Positions 16,317-24,820 of a stretch of DNA of 49,193 nt are shown piece by piece (the stretch's first letter is position 1; each line of letters starts with the position of its first letter). Position numbers and translations under genes: made by a program. The stretch is from an uncultured Alphaproteobacteria bacterium (GTDB taxonomy: Bacteria; Pseudomonadota; Alphaproteobacteria; RF32; CAG-239). The stretch spans positions 1 through 49,193 of the forward strand of contig CALXTQ010000002.1 in assembly GCA_944391485.1 (NCBI GenBank), written 5' to 3'. The notes under the pieces were generated by a model, which was given only the letters and a program-made list of their open reading frames with translations, did not search any database and was not told the DNA's origin.

Positions 16317-17507
16317 ATGCGTCTTAAAAAATTCGATTTAAATACGCTCAGCGTTACCGCGCTTGGCATCGGCTCCATGGTCGGAGCTGGAATTTTTGCC
16401 CTGCTTGGGGAAGTTGTCCTCCAAGCCGGAGCTTACACTTATTATGCGTTCATCATCTCGGGAATAGCCGCCATGCTAACCGGATATTCCTATGCCAGGC
16501 TGGCCTCGGCTTTTCCGCAATCCGGAGGACTGACATCTTACTTTAACCGGGCATTCAAGGATAAATTTGTTTCGGGCGGCCTGTCCGTCATTTACCTTCT
16601 GACTTCCTACATTTCTGTCTGCATGATGGCAAAATCCTTTGGCATTTATGCCGCGGATCTTTTCACCGGCGCTCGCGATTACAATACTCTGGTCAATATT
16701 TTTGCCGTTCTGCTGATTGTCAGCATCGCATATTTAAATATGCGCAGCTTTTCAGATGTCGGAGATACGGAAATATTCATGGTTGCATTCAAACTTATTG
16801 TCCTCGTCAGCCTGATCGCCTTTGCCGCCAAAGACTATACGCCGCAGACCGTTTCGCTGCACAACGACACTCCCGGCTTAATGGCCTTCATCCGCAGCAT
16901 TGGTATCACGTTTTTTGCCTACGCGGGCTTCGGCATCATGACCAACGCCTCTGCGGAAGTAAATAATCCGCAGAAAACAATAACCCGCTCCATCTATCTG
17001 GCTATCGGGATTGTCATTCTCCTGTATATGGGACTGGCCTTTGTCATTCTGAACTACATTTCGCCCGCAGACATCTCCCGCGACGCAGACACAGCCGTAG
17101 CCATAGCCGCGCGCAAGCTCATGGGAGAGGTCGGCTATGTCGTCATGTACGCTGCGGCGGCAGTCGCTTTCATCTCCGGAACCAGCGCCACATTTTTCAG
17201 CACGTTCAAAATATCTCGCTCCCTGAGCCGGCAGAAAGTTCTTCCCGAATTTTACAACAAAAAATTCTGGCGGCACGGCACCTGGGGAAACGCTCTTTCA
17301 ATTCTGCTGGTTGTTCTGGCCACTGTTTATTTCAATTTTGACGCCATTGTCAATCTTGCCAGCGCTTCTTACCTCGTCAGTTATCTGGGAATTTTTATTG
17401 CCAACTGGAAGCTGCGCAGATTTACCTTGCCTTCTGCTTTTTTGGTTTTCGCCGGTTTCTTTCTGCTTTTGTTCATTTCCGTTGCCTTCATTATCAGCAT
17501 TTATTAG
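16317..17507 (+). CDS. APC-superfamily amino acid permease
   Basis: A 396-residue polytopic inner-membrane protein with about 11-12 hydrophobic helices. The APC signature GIGSMVGAGIFALLGEV (17-33) in helix 1 carries the G-x-G-I-F substrate-backbone-binding loop. Helix 6 contains TFFAYAGFGIMTNASAEVNNPQKTI, the conserved F-A-Y-x-G-F ... E-x-x-N-P segment. The C-terminal part is slightly shorter than in 12-14 helix family members. It is a likely amino-acid/proton symporter or exchanger; the substrate cannot be told. It is monocistronic, 160 bp downstream of tRNA-Met and followed by a 159-bp AT-rich gap before the MATE gene. Confidence 0.9.
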   Translation: MRLKKFDLNTLSVTALGIGSMVGAGIFALLGEVVLQAGAYTYYAFIISGIAAMLTGYSYARLASAFPQSGGLTSYFNRAFKDKFVSGGLSVIYLLTSYISVCMMAKSFGIYAADLFTGARDYNTLVNIFAVLLIVSIAYLNMRSFSDVGDTEIFMVAFKLIVLVSLIAFAAKDYTPQTVSLHNDTPGLMAFIRSIGITFFAYAGFGIMTNASAEVNNPQKTITRSIYLAIGIVILLYMGLAFVILNYISPADISRDADTAVAIAARKLMGEVGYVVMYAAAAVAFISGTSATFFSTFKISRSLSRQKVLPEFYNKKFWRHGTWGNALSILLVVLATVYFNFDAIVNLASASYLVSYLGIFIANWKLRRFTLPSAFLVFAGFFLLLFISVAFIISIY

Positions 17508-17666
17508 TTTTTTATAAAATTCAAAATATTAGCGAATTTTTTTCATCCGGAACACTGCCTATATAATTTAAACAAATGTTAATACCTCTTTCTGTATAAT
17601 TTACTTGAAAAACCTCCGAAAAAAGAGCTTAATACTAAGAAGAAAATCTCAAACTACAGGCGTGTC

Positions 17667-19124
17667 ATGAATCAGAAGTATGACTTTATCGAGGGGAAAA
17701 TTACCCCTACCTTTTTCTATCATTCGATTCCGGTTATTTTTTCAATGTTGTTTGCCGCTTCCATTTCTATTATTGATGGAATATTCATCAGTAATTTTGT
17801 CGGAGCGGAAGGCTTGGCCGTCGTCAATATTGTCTGTCCGATACTGAACGTCATGTGGGGAATGAACATCATGCTTGTCGTCGGCTCAACGGTAAGCATA
17901 GGCAAACAGCTCGGCGCCCGGAAATATGAAATGGCCAATTACATTTTTTCCAAAACGCTGATCGCCGTTCTTATCGCCAACCTGCTGTTTTCCGTTGTCG
18001 CCATTGCTTACCAGAACGAAATTCTCGCCTTTATGGGAGCGACACCTGAAATTATAGATATGGCGCACGATTATTACTTTTATGTCGTCATCTTCACCAT
18101 TTTTTACGGTTTCAACCTCGCTATCGGGTACTTCATCCGTCTTGAGGGACGCACGTCTTTCGTTGCCATGGGACTGGTTATTTTCGTATTGGCCAATATT
18201 TTTCTGGATTATCTTTACATTGTCGTCTTCGATATGGGGCTGAAAGGCGCCGCCTACGCAACCTCTTTTGCCGAACTGTTTTCAACATTGTTTCTGCTGA
18301 CACATTACTTCCACCATAAATACATCCTCAGATTCTCGTTTAACCTCAAACGCTGGCGGCGTTTGATACGCTCCTGCTACAACGGCATCTCCGAACTGAT
18401 CACCGAAAGTTCGGTCGGCGTCGTACTCATGCTTTTTAACGTCGCGCTGATAGATTACATCGGCATTGACGGCGTCATCGCGTTTACGATTATCAATTAC
18501 TTCCTGCTGGTGCAGTACACAACGGTTACCGCCGTTGGCGACAGCCTGCAGCCAATAATCAGTATCAATTACGGACGCCGCAAATGGGACCGCATTCTGG
18601 CCTTCATAACCCATGCGTTTAAATTCAGCTTTTCCATTGGCGCCGTTACGTCAATAATTCTTTATTTCTTTGCCGAAAGTATCTCTTCCTTTTTCGTAGA
18701 TCCCAACCGCACCGAAGTCTATGACATTATTCGCGAATTTGCCAAAGTTTTCTGGATAACCTTCCTCCTAAACGGCATGACCGTCAACGCGTCAACCTAC
18801 TTCACAGCTACGCTTCGCCCTAAATTTGCCGCTACAATTTCCTGCACGGCCGGCATTATTTTCCCGATTCTGTCAATTAAAATCCTGCCGATATTTTTCG
18901 GCGTGCAGGGTATATACTGGGCCATGCCTTTCAGTCAGCTGATCTCTTTTCTTCTGGCCATGGCACTGTTTGTCTATGACGCGCTCGACATCGTTAAAAA
19001 CCGCCTGAATCTTCCGGAACCGGAATATTCTCCCGAACAGGCCCCCCTACCCGTCAGCACGCCGATTCCCGAACCGGCGCTCAGCGAAGAAGAAGCGGAA
19101 ATACTCGAGGTTCAGGGCGGTTAA
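17667..19124 (+). CDS. MATE family efflux transporter
   Basis: A 485-residue, 12-helix inner-membrane transporter. The first helix has SIPVIFSMLFAASISIIDGIFISNFVG, the repeat halves begin near residues 14 and 240, and typical MATE motifs follow (GSTVSIGKQLGARK, GMNIMLVVGS, GDSLQPIISINYGRRK). It most resembles the MepA/DinF-like branch that exports drugs or cationic compounds using H+ or Na+. The final 45 residues are a Pro/Glu-rich acidic tail (PEPEYSPEQAPLPVS) beyond the usual family end. It is probably transcribed alone; no regulator is adjacent. The substrate is unknown. Confidence 0.9.
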   Translation: MNQKYDFIEGKITPTFFYHSIPVIFSMLFAASISIIDGIFISNFVGAEGLAVVNIVCPILNVMWGMNIMLVVGSTVSIGKQLGARKYEMANYIFSKTLIAVLIANLLFSVVAIAYQNEILAFMGATPEIIDMAHDYYFYVVIFTIFYGFNLAIGYFIRLEGRTSFVAMGLVIFVLANIFLDYLYIVVFDMGLKGAAYATSFAELFSTLFLLTHYFHHKYILRFSFNLKRWRRLIRSCYNGISELITESSVGVVLMLFNVALIDYIGIDGVIAFTIINYFLLVQYTTVTAVGDSLQPIISINYGRRKWDRILAFITHAFKFSFSIGAVTSIILYFFAESISSFFVDPNRTEVYDIIREFAKVFWITFLLNGMTVNASTYFTATLRPKFAATISCTAGIIFPILSIKILPIFFGVQGIYWAMPFSQLISFLLAMALFVYDALDIVKNRLNLPEPEYSPEQAPLPVSTPIPEPALSEEEAEILEVQGG

Positions 19125-19240
19125 TAATCTTATTCCGGAAATATTTCCACATCAGGGTTTAATTTCTCCGATCAATGGATATATAGACTACGACTAAAGT
19201 TTATAATCGTTCGTCTATAACATTGGTTAAGGACAATATA

Positions 19241-20107
19241 ATGCCAAAAATTTTAATGCTGTCCGCGTTTTTCTGCCTGTTTGCTTTGCCGCTACGCGCT
19301 GAAAATACGGCCGAGGCAGAAAAAACTGCCGGCAGTCTGCGTGCCAATTTCAAAAGAGTAGCCGTCGAATTTTCAAGCACCAATGTCAGTAATGCAGGAG
19401 AATATCAGAACTCGCCTGTTTCAGCACTCAGCGCGGACAGCGAAACCGTCATGAAAGGTCTCCTCGATTTTGTTTTGGAATATAATCAGCCAGATTATCA
19501 GTGGAACAACAGCGTATATCTGGAATATGGCAAAACCACCCTGAAACCTCACGACAAACCGAAATCATCCAGCGAAAATGCCGACGAAATTCTGATCACC
19601 TCAGATTACAACAGAAAGATGTGGCGGTACCAAAACGCGGATGTCGGTCCCTTTGCCAGTCTGGCCTATCAGACGGAATTTACGGCAAACGACGACGCCC
19701 CGCGCAACAAAACCCTGCGTGCCAAAGCCGGCATCAAACTGTTTAACGGCAAATACGTAAAATCTCTTTACGCGGCGGCCGTCGGCGAATTTGACATGAC
19801 ATACAGCCCTGAGGATACCAAATCCGCCTATGAAGTCGGCCTGACTTTTGAATATCCGGTTCGAGAAGGCGTAAAATTTCACGTCAACGGCTATTTCAGG
19901 GATTACCTTACTTACAGCCGCTATGTCGGAACGGATTTCAAATATGATTTAAATATTGACTCCCGGATGGACGTCAAAATCAGCGACCACTTAAGCCTGG
20001 CTCCGGTCGTCAATTACCGGCGAGCCATGGCGCGCGAAGCCTCTTCCGCCGGCAGTAACCTTATGATCGGCGTTTCCTTGGGATACTCCGGTTCATTTGA
20101 TTTGTAA
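19241..20107 (+). CDS. Predicted outer-membrane beta-barrel protein
   Basis: A 288-residue protein starting at ATG 19241, where AAGGA lies 7 nt upstream; an upstream TTG at 19223 would add six residues before the signal and is less likely. A Sec signal (about 1-20, ending PLRA) precedes a mature part rich in alternating polar/hydrophobic strands with aromatic ends (WNNSVYLEYGKTTLKP, GPFASLAYQTEF, SAYEVGLTFEYPV, VKFHVNGYFRDYLTY, LSLAPVVNYRRA, LMIGVSLGYSGSFDL). This is the pattern of a small outer-membrane barrel. DUF3078-like proteins look similar, but I cannot assign a family with confidence. No terminal Phe is present; the chain ends FDL. Confidence 0.75.
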   Translation: MPKILMLSAFFCLFALPLRAENTAEAEKTAGSLRANFKRVAVEFSSTNVSNAGEYQNSPVSALSADSETVMKGLLDFVLEYNQPDYQWNNSVYLEYGKTTLKPHDKPKSSSENADEILITSDYNRKMWRYQNADVGPFASLAYQTEFTANDDAPRNKTLRAKAGIKLFNGKYVKSLYAAAVGEFDMTYSPEDTKSAYEVGLTFEYPVREGVKFHVNGYFRDYLTYSRYVGTDFKYDLNIDSRMDVKISDHLSLAPVVNYRRAMAREASSAGSNLMIGVSLGYSGSFDL

Positions 20108-20170
20108 AAAACAGCTCAGAAACATACCGGCCAAGCGAAACACCGCGCGCCGATGCCTTCCTTTTCATAA

Positions 20171-20449
20171 TCAGGGATTGCGTTTTCTCTCGTCGTCCAC
20201 GATTTCATATTCCGCGTCAATAATCCGGGACGACGGATCGGGCTGGCGCGTTTTATAATAAGTCTTTTCTCCGGACGGCCGCTGCGTTCTTTTATAAACA
20301 GACACGCCCCAGTTGGCCAGAACGGAAACCAGAAAAATAACCAGAAGCAGCGGCAGAACAAGAGCTGCGGCATAAAACATCAGGACAACAACGGCCGTTA
20401 CAAACATCACACCGCCCAGCCAAACAACAAACCCCTTAATATCTCTCAT
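20171..20449 (-). CDS. Small two-helix membrane protein, unknown function
   Basis: A 92-residue protein with two closely spaced hydrophobic helices (about 8-27 and 29-50) and a basic then acidic C-terminal tail (YKRTQRPSGEKTYYKTRQ and DAEYEIVDDERKRNP). The start ATG has AAGGA 7 nt upstream. The positive charges after the second helix point to both ends in the cytoplasm. I recognise no family. It converges with the barrel-protein gene across 63 bp and is divergent from the ArsC-like gene across 202 bp, where I see no gene. Confidence 0.7.
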   Translation of the reverse strand: MRDIKGFVVWLGGVMFVTAVVVLMFYAAALVLPLLLVIFLVSVLANWGVSVYKRTQRPSGEKTYYKTRQPDPSSRIIDAEYEIVDDERKRNP

Positions 20450-20651
20450 CTATTATCCTTTCCCTTCCATCAATCCTGTTAAAACCCGTCTGTCCCGGCC
20501 TCTTTCTTCGTGGGAATCTCCTTCCGCACATACGGCGGAAAAACACTCTCCAACAGGATTTTCTCCGGCAAAAAAACTGCAAAAGAAAACCTTGTTCCTC
20601 CTAAATATATAGTTTATATTTGCAAATAGCAAACAACAAAAAGGATCCTTT

Positions 20652-21011
20652 ATGACAAAATATTTATTTTTACACTATCCCAAATGCTCAACCTGCCAAA
20701 AAGCCAGACAATGGCTCCTTGATCATCACATTGATTTTGAGGAACGGCATATTGTGGAAAAAAATCCTTCTTATGAAGAGCTCAAACACTGGCACAGTTT
20801 GTCCGGCCGCCCGTTGAAAAGCTTTTTCAACACCAGCGGACTGAAATATAAAGAACTTGAGCTTTCCTCCAAGCTTCCGTCCCTGAACGAAGAAGAACAG
20901 CTCCGCCTTCTCGCTTCGGACGGAATGCTGGTCAAACGGCCGCTCCTGGTTGGCGGAAAAACCGTCCTTTCCGGTTTCAAACCCGACATCTGGGCCGGAT
21001 TGGAGAACTGA
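20652..21011 (+). CDS. ArsC/Spx-family protein
   Basis: A 119-residue thioredoxin-like protein of the ArsC/Spx/YffB family. The N-terminal CSTC (C12, C15) sits in the HYPKCSTCQKARQWL segment, and the LVKRPLLVGGKTVLSGF segment carries the conserved Arg-Pro of the family. The CxxC pair is as in Spx and in many ArsC-like proteins of gut bacteria. True glutaredoxin-dependent arsenate reductases have a single Cys, so arsenate reduction is doubtful and a redox or regulatory role is as likely. There is no ars operon nearby. The ATG has AAGGA 7 nt upstream within the palindrome AAAGGATCCTTT. Confidence 0.87.
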   Translation: MTKYLFLHYPKCSTCQKARQWLLDHHIDFEERHIVEKNPSYEELKHWHSLSGRPLKSFFNTSGLKYKELELSSKLPSLNEEEQLRLLASDGMLVKRPLLVGGKTVLSGFKPDIWAGLEN

Positions 21012-21144
21012 TCTTCGTCTGTTTTCCGTTATCCCGGCCAGTTTGAGATGAAAAATACCGGACGGGACTTGTTATTTGTCTGCAAAGTCTTAAATCTAAA
21101 CAGCTTAAACAAATTTCACCAGTCATTCATATAAGGAGCAAAAC

Positions 21145-21516
21145 ATGAAAAAAAGAATGTTAGCGGTACTTGCCGCCGTATCCTGTCTGGCTCTCAGCAG
21201 TCAGACCTTTGCAAAAGACACCGGCAACAAAGGCGGCTTTTCCGGCCCGTCCGTGGAAATCATAACGGTTGAAAATGCCAAAGGCATGGAAGACGACACT
21301 TTTGTCATCCTGCACGGCAACATTACCAAAAGTCTGGGAGACGACATGTATATCTTTACCGACGGAACCGGCACAATCAACATTGAAATTGACGAAGACG
21401 AATGGAACGGCGTTACCGTAGGGCCGGAAGACGTTGTCGAAATCCGCGGCGAAATAGATAAAGGCTGGGCCAGCATTGAAATCGACGTTGATCAAATAAA
21501 AAAAGTAAATAAATAA
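21145..21516 (+). CDS. YgiW/YdeI family periplasmic OB-fold protein (BOF)
   Basis: A 123-residue protein with a Sec signal (about 1-23, ending QTFA) and a bacterial OB-fold. Family landmarks are GGFSGPS after the signal, VENAKGMEDDTFVILHGNI, GTINIEIDEDEWNGVTV, VVEIRGEIDKGW and the end IEIDVDQIKKVNK, nearly the E. coli YgiW pattern. YgiW/VisP proteins are linked to stress tolerance and bind peptidoglycan in Salmonella. The start ATG has AGGAG 7 nt upstream. A paralogue follows 85 bp downstream in the same direction, so the two probably arose by tandem duplication. Confidence 0.92.
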   Translation: MKKRMLAVLAAVSCLALSSQTFAKDTGNKGGFSGPSVEIITVENAKGMEDDTFVILHGNITKSLGDDMYIFTDGTGTINIEIDEDEWNGVTVGPEDVVEIRGEIDKGWASIEIDVDQIKKVNK

Positions 21517-21601
21517 CAGCCTACCTTCTTTCATTAACTGTTGCTAATCTAAAATTTCTGCTTTAGCATGTTAATGTTGTTTTACTACATTGGAGGATAA
21601 C

Positions 21602-21973
21602 ATGAATAAAATTTTACTGACAGCTCTGGCTTTGTCATCTGCAATATCCGTTAGCTTTTCGGCTTCCGCCAAAAATCTCGGCGGCGGCTTCACCGGCCCC
21701 GTCGACGCGAAAGCCTCAACCAGTGTCGAGGAAGCCAAACAACTGAGCGACGATTCATATGTTGTATTGCGCGGAAAAATTGTTAAAAGCGTCGGACATG
21801 AGAAATATCTCTTTGAAGACAAAAGCGGCAGCATCGTCATTGAAATCGACGACGATGATTGGAAAGGCCTAACTGTCGGCCCCAATGATACGGTAGAAAT
21901 CCGCGGTGAAGTAGATACCCACTGGACCAAACCGACAAACATCGATGTCGATTCCGTATCGCTGGCAAAATAA
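21602..21973 (+). CDS. Second YgiW/YdeI family OB-fold protein
   Basis: A 123-residue paralogue of the upstream protein, starting at ATG 21602 with GGAGG 5 nt upstream. Its Sec signal ends about residue 22 (SFSASA). The OB-fold is conserved (GGGFTGPVDA, SDDSYVVLRGKIV, SGSIVIEIDDDDWKGLTV, TVEIRGEVDTHW). Differences are concentrated in the first mature strand and the C-terminus (PTNIDVDSVSLAK), so the two may have separate partners. It ends at a strong terminator. The ribosome-binding region TGGAGGATAACATGAA is identical to that of the gene at 14329. Confidence 0.9.
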   Translation: MNKILLTALALSSAISVSFSASAKNLGGGFTGPVDAKASTSVEEAKQLSDDSYVVLRGKIVKSVGHEKYLFEDKSGSIVIEIDDDDWKGLTVGPNDTVEIRGEVDTHWTKPTNIDVDSVSLAK

Positions 21974-21983
21974 ATCCTTCTCG

Positions 21984-22012
21984 AAAAGCCGCTTGCTCAA
22001 GCGGCTTTTTTT
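21984..22012 (+). terminator. Terminator after YgiW paralogues
   Basis: AAAAGCCGCTT/AAGCGGCTTTTTTT with a 4-nt GCTC loop lies 10 bp past the stop codon. Confidence 0.88.
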
Positions 22013-22120
22013 CAGCAAAAAAAATGTCAATATATTTTTCTGCCTCTGACATTTAACCAGATATTAAAAAATTTCCTTTATTTTAATAAGTAACTTTTAA
22101 CGATTTAAGGAAGTTCATAA

Positions 22121-22894
22121 ATGGAAAAAAGTACGGTAATCGGCGTTGTCGGAGGTATTGCGGCAGTAGGCGTCGGTATGGCCTTAAAAGGAGCCGATCC
22201 TCATGCGCTCATAAACCCCGCGGCATTTCTCATCATTATTGCCGGTACGGCGGCTGCGTTGTTCAACGCTTTTCCCACCAAAGATTTAAAAAAATTTCCC
22301 AAGCTCCTCAAAATCCTTTTCGGCGGCAAAAAAATAATGCCCAAACAAGACATTCTCGAGCTTTTCGTATCCGTTGCCAAATCGGCCAAGGCTGAAGGTG
22401 TCGTTGGCATTGAGAAACGCGCCAACGAAATTGACGATCCGTTCATCCGTTCTACGATGATTCTCGTGGCCGACGGCTTCAGCGCCGAATTCATCAGCGA
22501 TGTTGTTGAATCGGAAATAAAACAAATGGAAGAACGCCATCGCGCAGGAGCCCTGATTTTTTCGCAGGCCGGCATGTATGCGCCGACGCTTGGCGTTCTG
22601 GGCGCCGTTATCGGCCTGATTGCCGCGCTGGGCAACCTTTCGGATATCGACATGCTCGGACACTCCATCGCCGCGGCTTTCGTTGCGACCCTGCTGGGTA
22701 TTTTTACCGGTTATGTTCTGTGGCATCCTTTTGCCACAAAACTAAAACAGATTTCACAGGAAGAGGTTGAAATGAAAAAAATGGTTCTTGAAGGAGCTCT
22801 CGCTCTTCAGGAAGGCGCTTCGTCAATCGCAATGGAAGCCAAGCTGCAGTCATTCATCCCCTTATCCGAGCGCAAATCCCTCAGAGAAGAATAA
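22121..22894 (+). CDS. motA: Flagellar motor stator protein MotA
   Basis: MotA and MotB form the ion-conducting stator that drives the flagellum. The 257-residue protein has four predicted membrane helices (about 5-25, 33-52, 150-170 and 182-202), a large cytoplasmic loop between helices 2 and 3, and the family segment MYAPTLGVLGAVIGLIAAL in helix 3 with its conserved Pro. It is of the PomA-like subtype, with residues such as GTAAALFNAFPTKDLKKF in the second helix and loop. The ATG has AAGGAAG upstream. motB begins 11 bp after its stop. No other flagellar gene is in the window, so the stator is encoded apart from the flagellar cluster or the cell uses it for another motor. Confidence 0.93.
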   Translation: MEKSTVIGVVGGIAAVGVGMALKGADPHALINPAAFLIIIAGTAAALFNAFPTKDLKKFPKLLKILFGGKKIMPKQDILELFVSVAKSAKAEGVVGIEKRANEIDDPFIRSTMILVADGFSAEFISDVVESEIKQMEERHRAGALIFSQAGMYAPTLGVLGAVIGLIAALGNLSDIDMLGHSIAAAFVATLLGIFTGYVLWHPFATKLKQISQEEVEMKKMVLEGALALQEGASSIAMEAKLQSFIPLSERKSLREE

Positions 22895-22905
22895 AGGCGG
22901 TTTCC

Positions 22906-23568
22906 ATGGCCAGAAAAAAACAACATTCCGAACATCACGAAGAACACGCGGACGAGACCTGGCTTATCCCGTATTCAGATCTGCTGACGCTTCTTCTGGC
23001 TCTGTTTATTGTACTGTTCGCCTCATCCAGCCTGGACAAGGACAAAGCCGCGCAGATTGAATACGCTCTTGCCGCCGCGTTCAATTCCATTCCGGCAGAA
23101 CAGATGAATGGCACCGTTCTCAACTTTTTGGACGACGCCAAAGAACTTGACCTCGGAGACGACGTTGGTCTCGGTTCAGATTCAAAAGGCGCCGTCATCG
23201 ACATAGCCAGCCTGACTCTTTTTGAGCAGGGAAGCGCTCTGATTACTCCCGAAGGCATAAAACTGCTGAAAAGAATTGCAGTTTTGCTGCGCGCCAACAG
23301 ATACAAGCGGTTTCGCATTGTTGTGGAAGGTCATACGGATGATATAAAAATTCAGTCGCCACTCTATCCATCTAACTGGGAACTGTCCGCAGCCCGTGCG
23401 GCAGCCGTTGTGCAGGAATTCATCAAAATCGGCATTAACGCCAATCGCTTTCAGGCTGTCGGCATGGCTGACATTGCGCCAAAATACCCCAATATGACAA
23501 TGGACGGTGAACCGATTCCGGAAAACAGAATCAAAAACCGTCGCATAGCCATCCACGTTGAAATATAG
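22906..23568 (+). CDS. motB: Flagellar motor stator protein MotB (OmpA-like domain)
   Basis: A 220-residue stator partner of MotA. A basic N-terminus is followed by one membrane helix with the ion-binding Asp25 in IPYSDLLTLLLALFIVLFAS. A short plug/linker leads to the C-terminal OmpA-like peptidoglycan-binding domain (about 105-218), with VVEGHTDDIKIQSPLYPSNW, LSAARAAAVV, GINANRFQAVGMAD and NRIKNRRIAIHVEI. The protein is shorter than enterobacterial MotB (about 308), mainly in linker and tail. The gene ends only 1 bp from the convergent DUF3750 gene, leaving no room for a separate terminator. Confidence 0.93.
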   Translation: MARKKQHSEHHEEHADETWLIPYSDLLTLLLALFIVLFASSSLDKDKAAQIEYALAAAFNSIPAEQMNGTVLNFLDDAKELDLGDDVGLGSDSKGAVIDIASLTLFEQGSALITPEGIKLLKRIAVLLRANRYKRFRIVVEGHTDDIKIQSPLYPSNWELSAARAAAVVQEFIKIGINANRFQAVGMADIAPKYPNMTMDGEPIPENRIKNRRIAIHVEI

Positions 23569-23569
23569 T

Positions 23570-24331
23570 TTAATCCAGCGGCTTGTCTTTCAGGCCAAGC
23601 CGCCCGATTAATGGCAGTTTGAGCGCCGGACGGTAAAAGTCCAGACCAAAATTCAGCCCCAGAACATTAAATTCGATTCCTTCGGCCAGTCCGACTGTCA
23701 GCCCGAGCACACCATAGAGCGACAACCGGATTCCCCGGCCGCTTTCTGCCTTTTCAATAAAGTTTTCGCTCCAGTCTTTGCCTATGGCATGCGGCGGAAG
23801 TTCCACAGTCAGTTCGTCAACATTTCTGACAATATAAGAAACAAACGTATTGCTGTTAGGTCCCGGCCAGGCGTGATAAACGCTGCCATAAGGATAATCC
23901 GCCACTGCCTTTTTGATCTTGGGAATAGCCTTTTCCGCTTTTGCGCCGCGCAATTCTTCAATCAGTTCCGGTTTTGCGCCATACCAGTATCTGTCCGGAA
24001 TATCCTCGCGGACGGAAACAGCTGTTCCTTTCCAGCCGAGCTGCCAGCCGACAACCTGATATGTCGTATATTTTGCAGCGTTTTTCTCCTTGACGGCCAC
24101 CCAGGTATGCACGGCAAAAGTTCCGCGCCAGTTAAAGGTTCTGGCCGCATATACCTGAACCACAGCCTCCGGTGTCTCCGCCGGCAACGGCGCAATTCCG
24201 GCGCTGTCCCGGCTGGCGGTGCGCCAATCGTTTATTCCCGATACCATTCTCAAAAACCATATAAAGACAACCAGCAACAGTCCGAGCTGCCAGACTTTTT
24301 TCCTGTGCCGCAGCCATTCCTGTTTTTTCAT
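23570..24331 (-). CDS. DUF3750 domain protein
   Basis: A 253-residue protein with one N-terminal membrane helix (about 14-32) and a periplasmic domain. DUF3750 landmarks are FNWRGTFAVHTWVAVKEK, VVGWQLGW, YPYGSVYHAWPGPNSNTFVSYIVR and the C-terminal GLNFGLDFYRPALKLPLIG segment. The family occurs in alphaproteobacteria and other Gram-negatives; function is unknown. The conserved His and Asn residues (HTW, NSNTF) suggest an active or binding site, which is inference. The ATG has CGGAG 6 nt upstream. It converges with motB with 1 bp between stops, a tight arrangement. Confidence 0.88.
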   Translation of the reverse strand: MKKQEWLRHRKKVWQLGLLLVVFIWFLRMVSGINDWRTASRDSAGIAPLPAETPEAVVQVYAARTFNWRGTFAVHTWVAVKEKNAAKYTTYQVVGWQLGWKGTAVSVREDIPDRYWYGAKPELIEELRGAKAEKAIPKIKKAVADYPYGSVYHAWPGPNSNTFVSYIVRNVDELTVELPPHAIGKDWSENFIEKAESGRGIRLSLYGVLGLTVGLAEGIEFNVLGLNFGLDFYRPALKLPLIGRLGLKDKPLD

Positions 24332-24820
24332 ATAATACTCCGTTTCAAACCGTTAAGCCCGAAAATTAATTTTAATTCCGATAGTTTTGCAGTATACACC
24401 GCCAAAAAATTTTTTCATTATAAATGCTTCTTGTTCCACAAGCCGTCGTATCAGCCATATCCCCAATTCCCCGTCCCGCCGCCGGCGTTTTAATCATATC
24501 TCTCCAGCCGAGAACACCATCCCAAATCTATTATTTCCAAAACCGGCCGCACAAATAACCGTTTTCAAACCGGGCGGACAAACCGCTGTCCACCCGAACA
24601 TACAAATCATAATCGGAAAAATTCTTATTTATTATTGATTCTGAAAAGAACTTAAGATACCATAGCGCGCGAAAACAGACAACGCCGGCTGTTCTGCCAT
24701 CTGCCTTTTTTCGGCCAAATTTCGGCAGAAAAAACACCGCCGCTGTCTCCACTGCCGGGCAGACAAATATTGCCGGTATGTCTCTGAAATTTGTTAACAC
24801 TATAAAACGGGCAGAATAAA
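24332..24820. other. Long intergenic leader before the TerC-family gene
   Basis: 489 bp without a gene I can support; short open frames on both strands lack SD sequences and protein-like composition. It contains the promoter of the DUF3750 gene on its left and a possible hairpin TTCTGCC (24692-24698) / GGCAGAA (24724-24730) on its right. TerC genes in other bacteria are often controlled by the yybP-ykoY manganese riboswitch; I looked for its conserved sequence and did not find it. Confidence 0.6.

Noticed and set aside
20652..21011. Arsenate reductase call for the CSTC protein
   Set aside because: The CxxC pair and the lack of ars genes make Spx/YffB-like function at least as likely; named only by family.
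24332..24820. Manganese riboswitch before the TerC gene
   Set aside because: I could not find the conserved yybP-ykoY loop sequences; the hairpin seen is not diagnostic.
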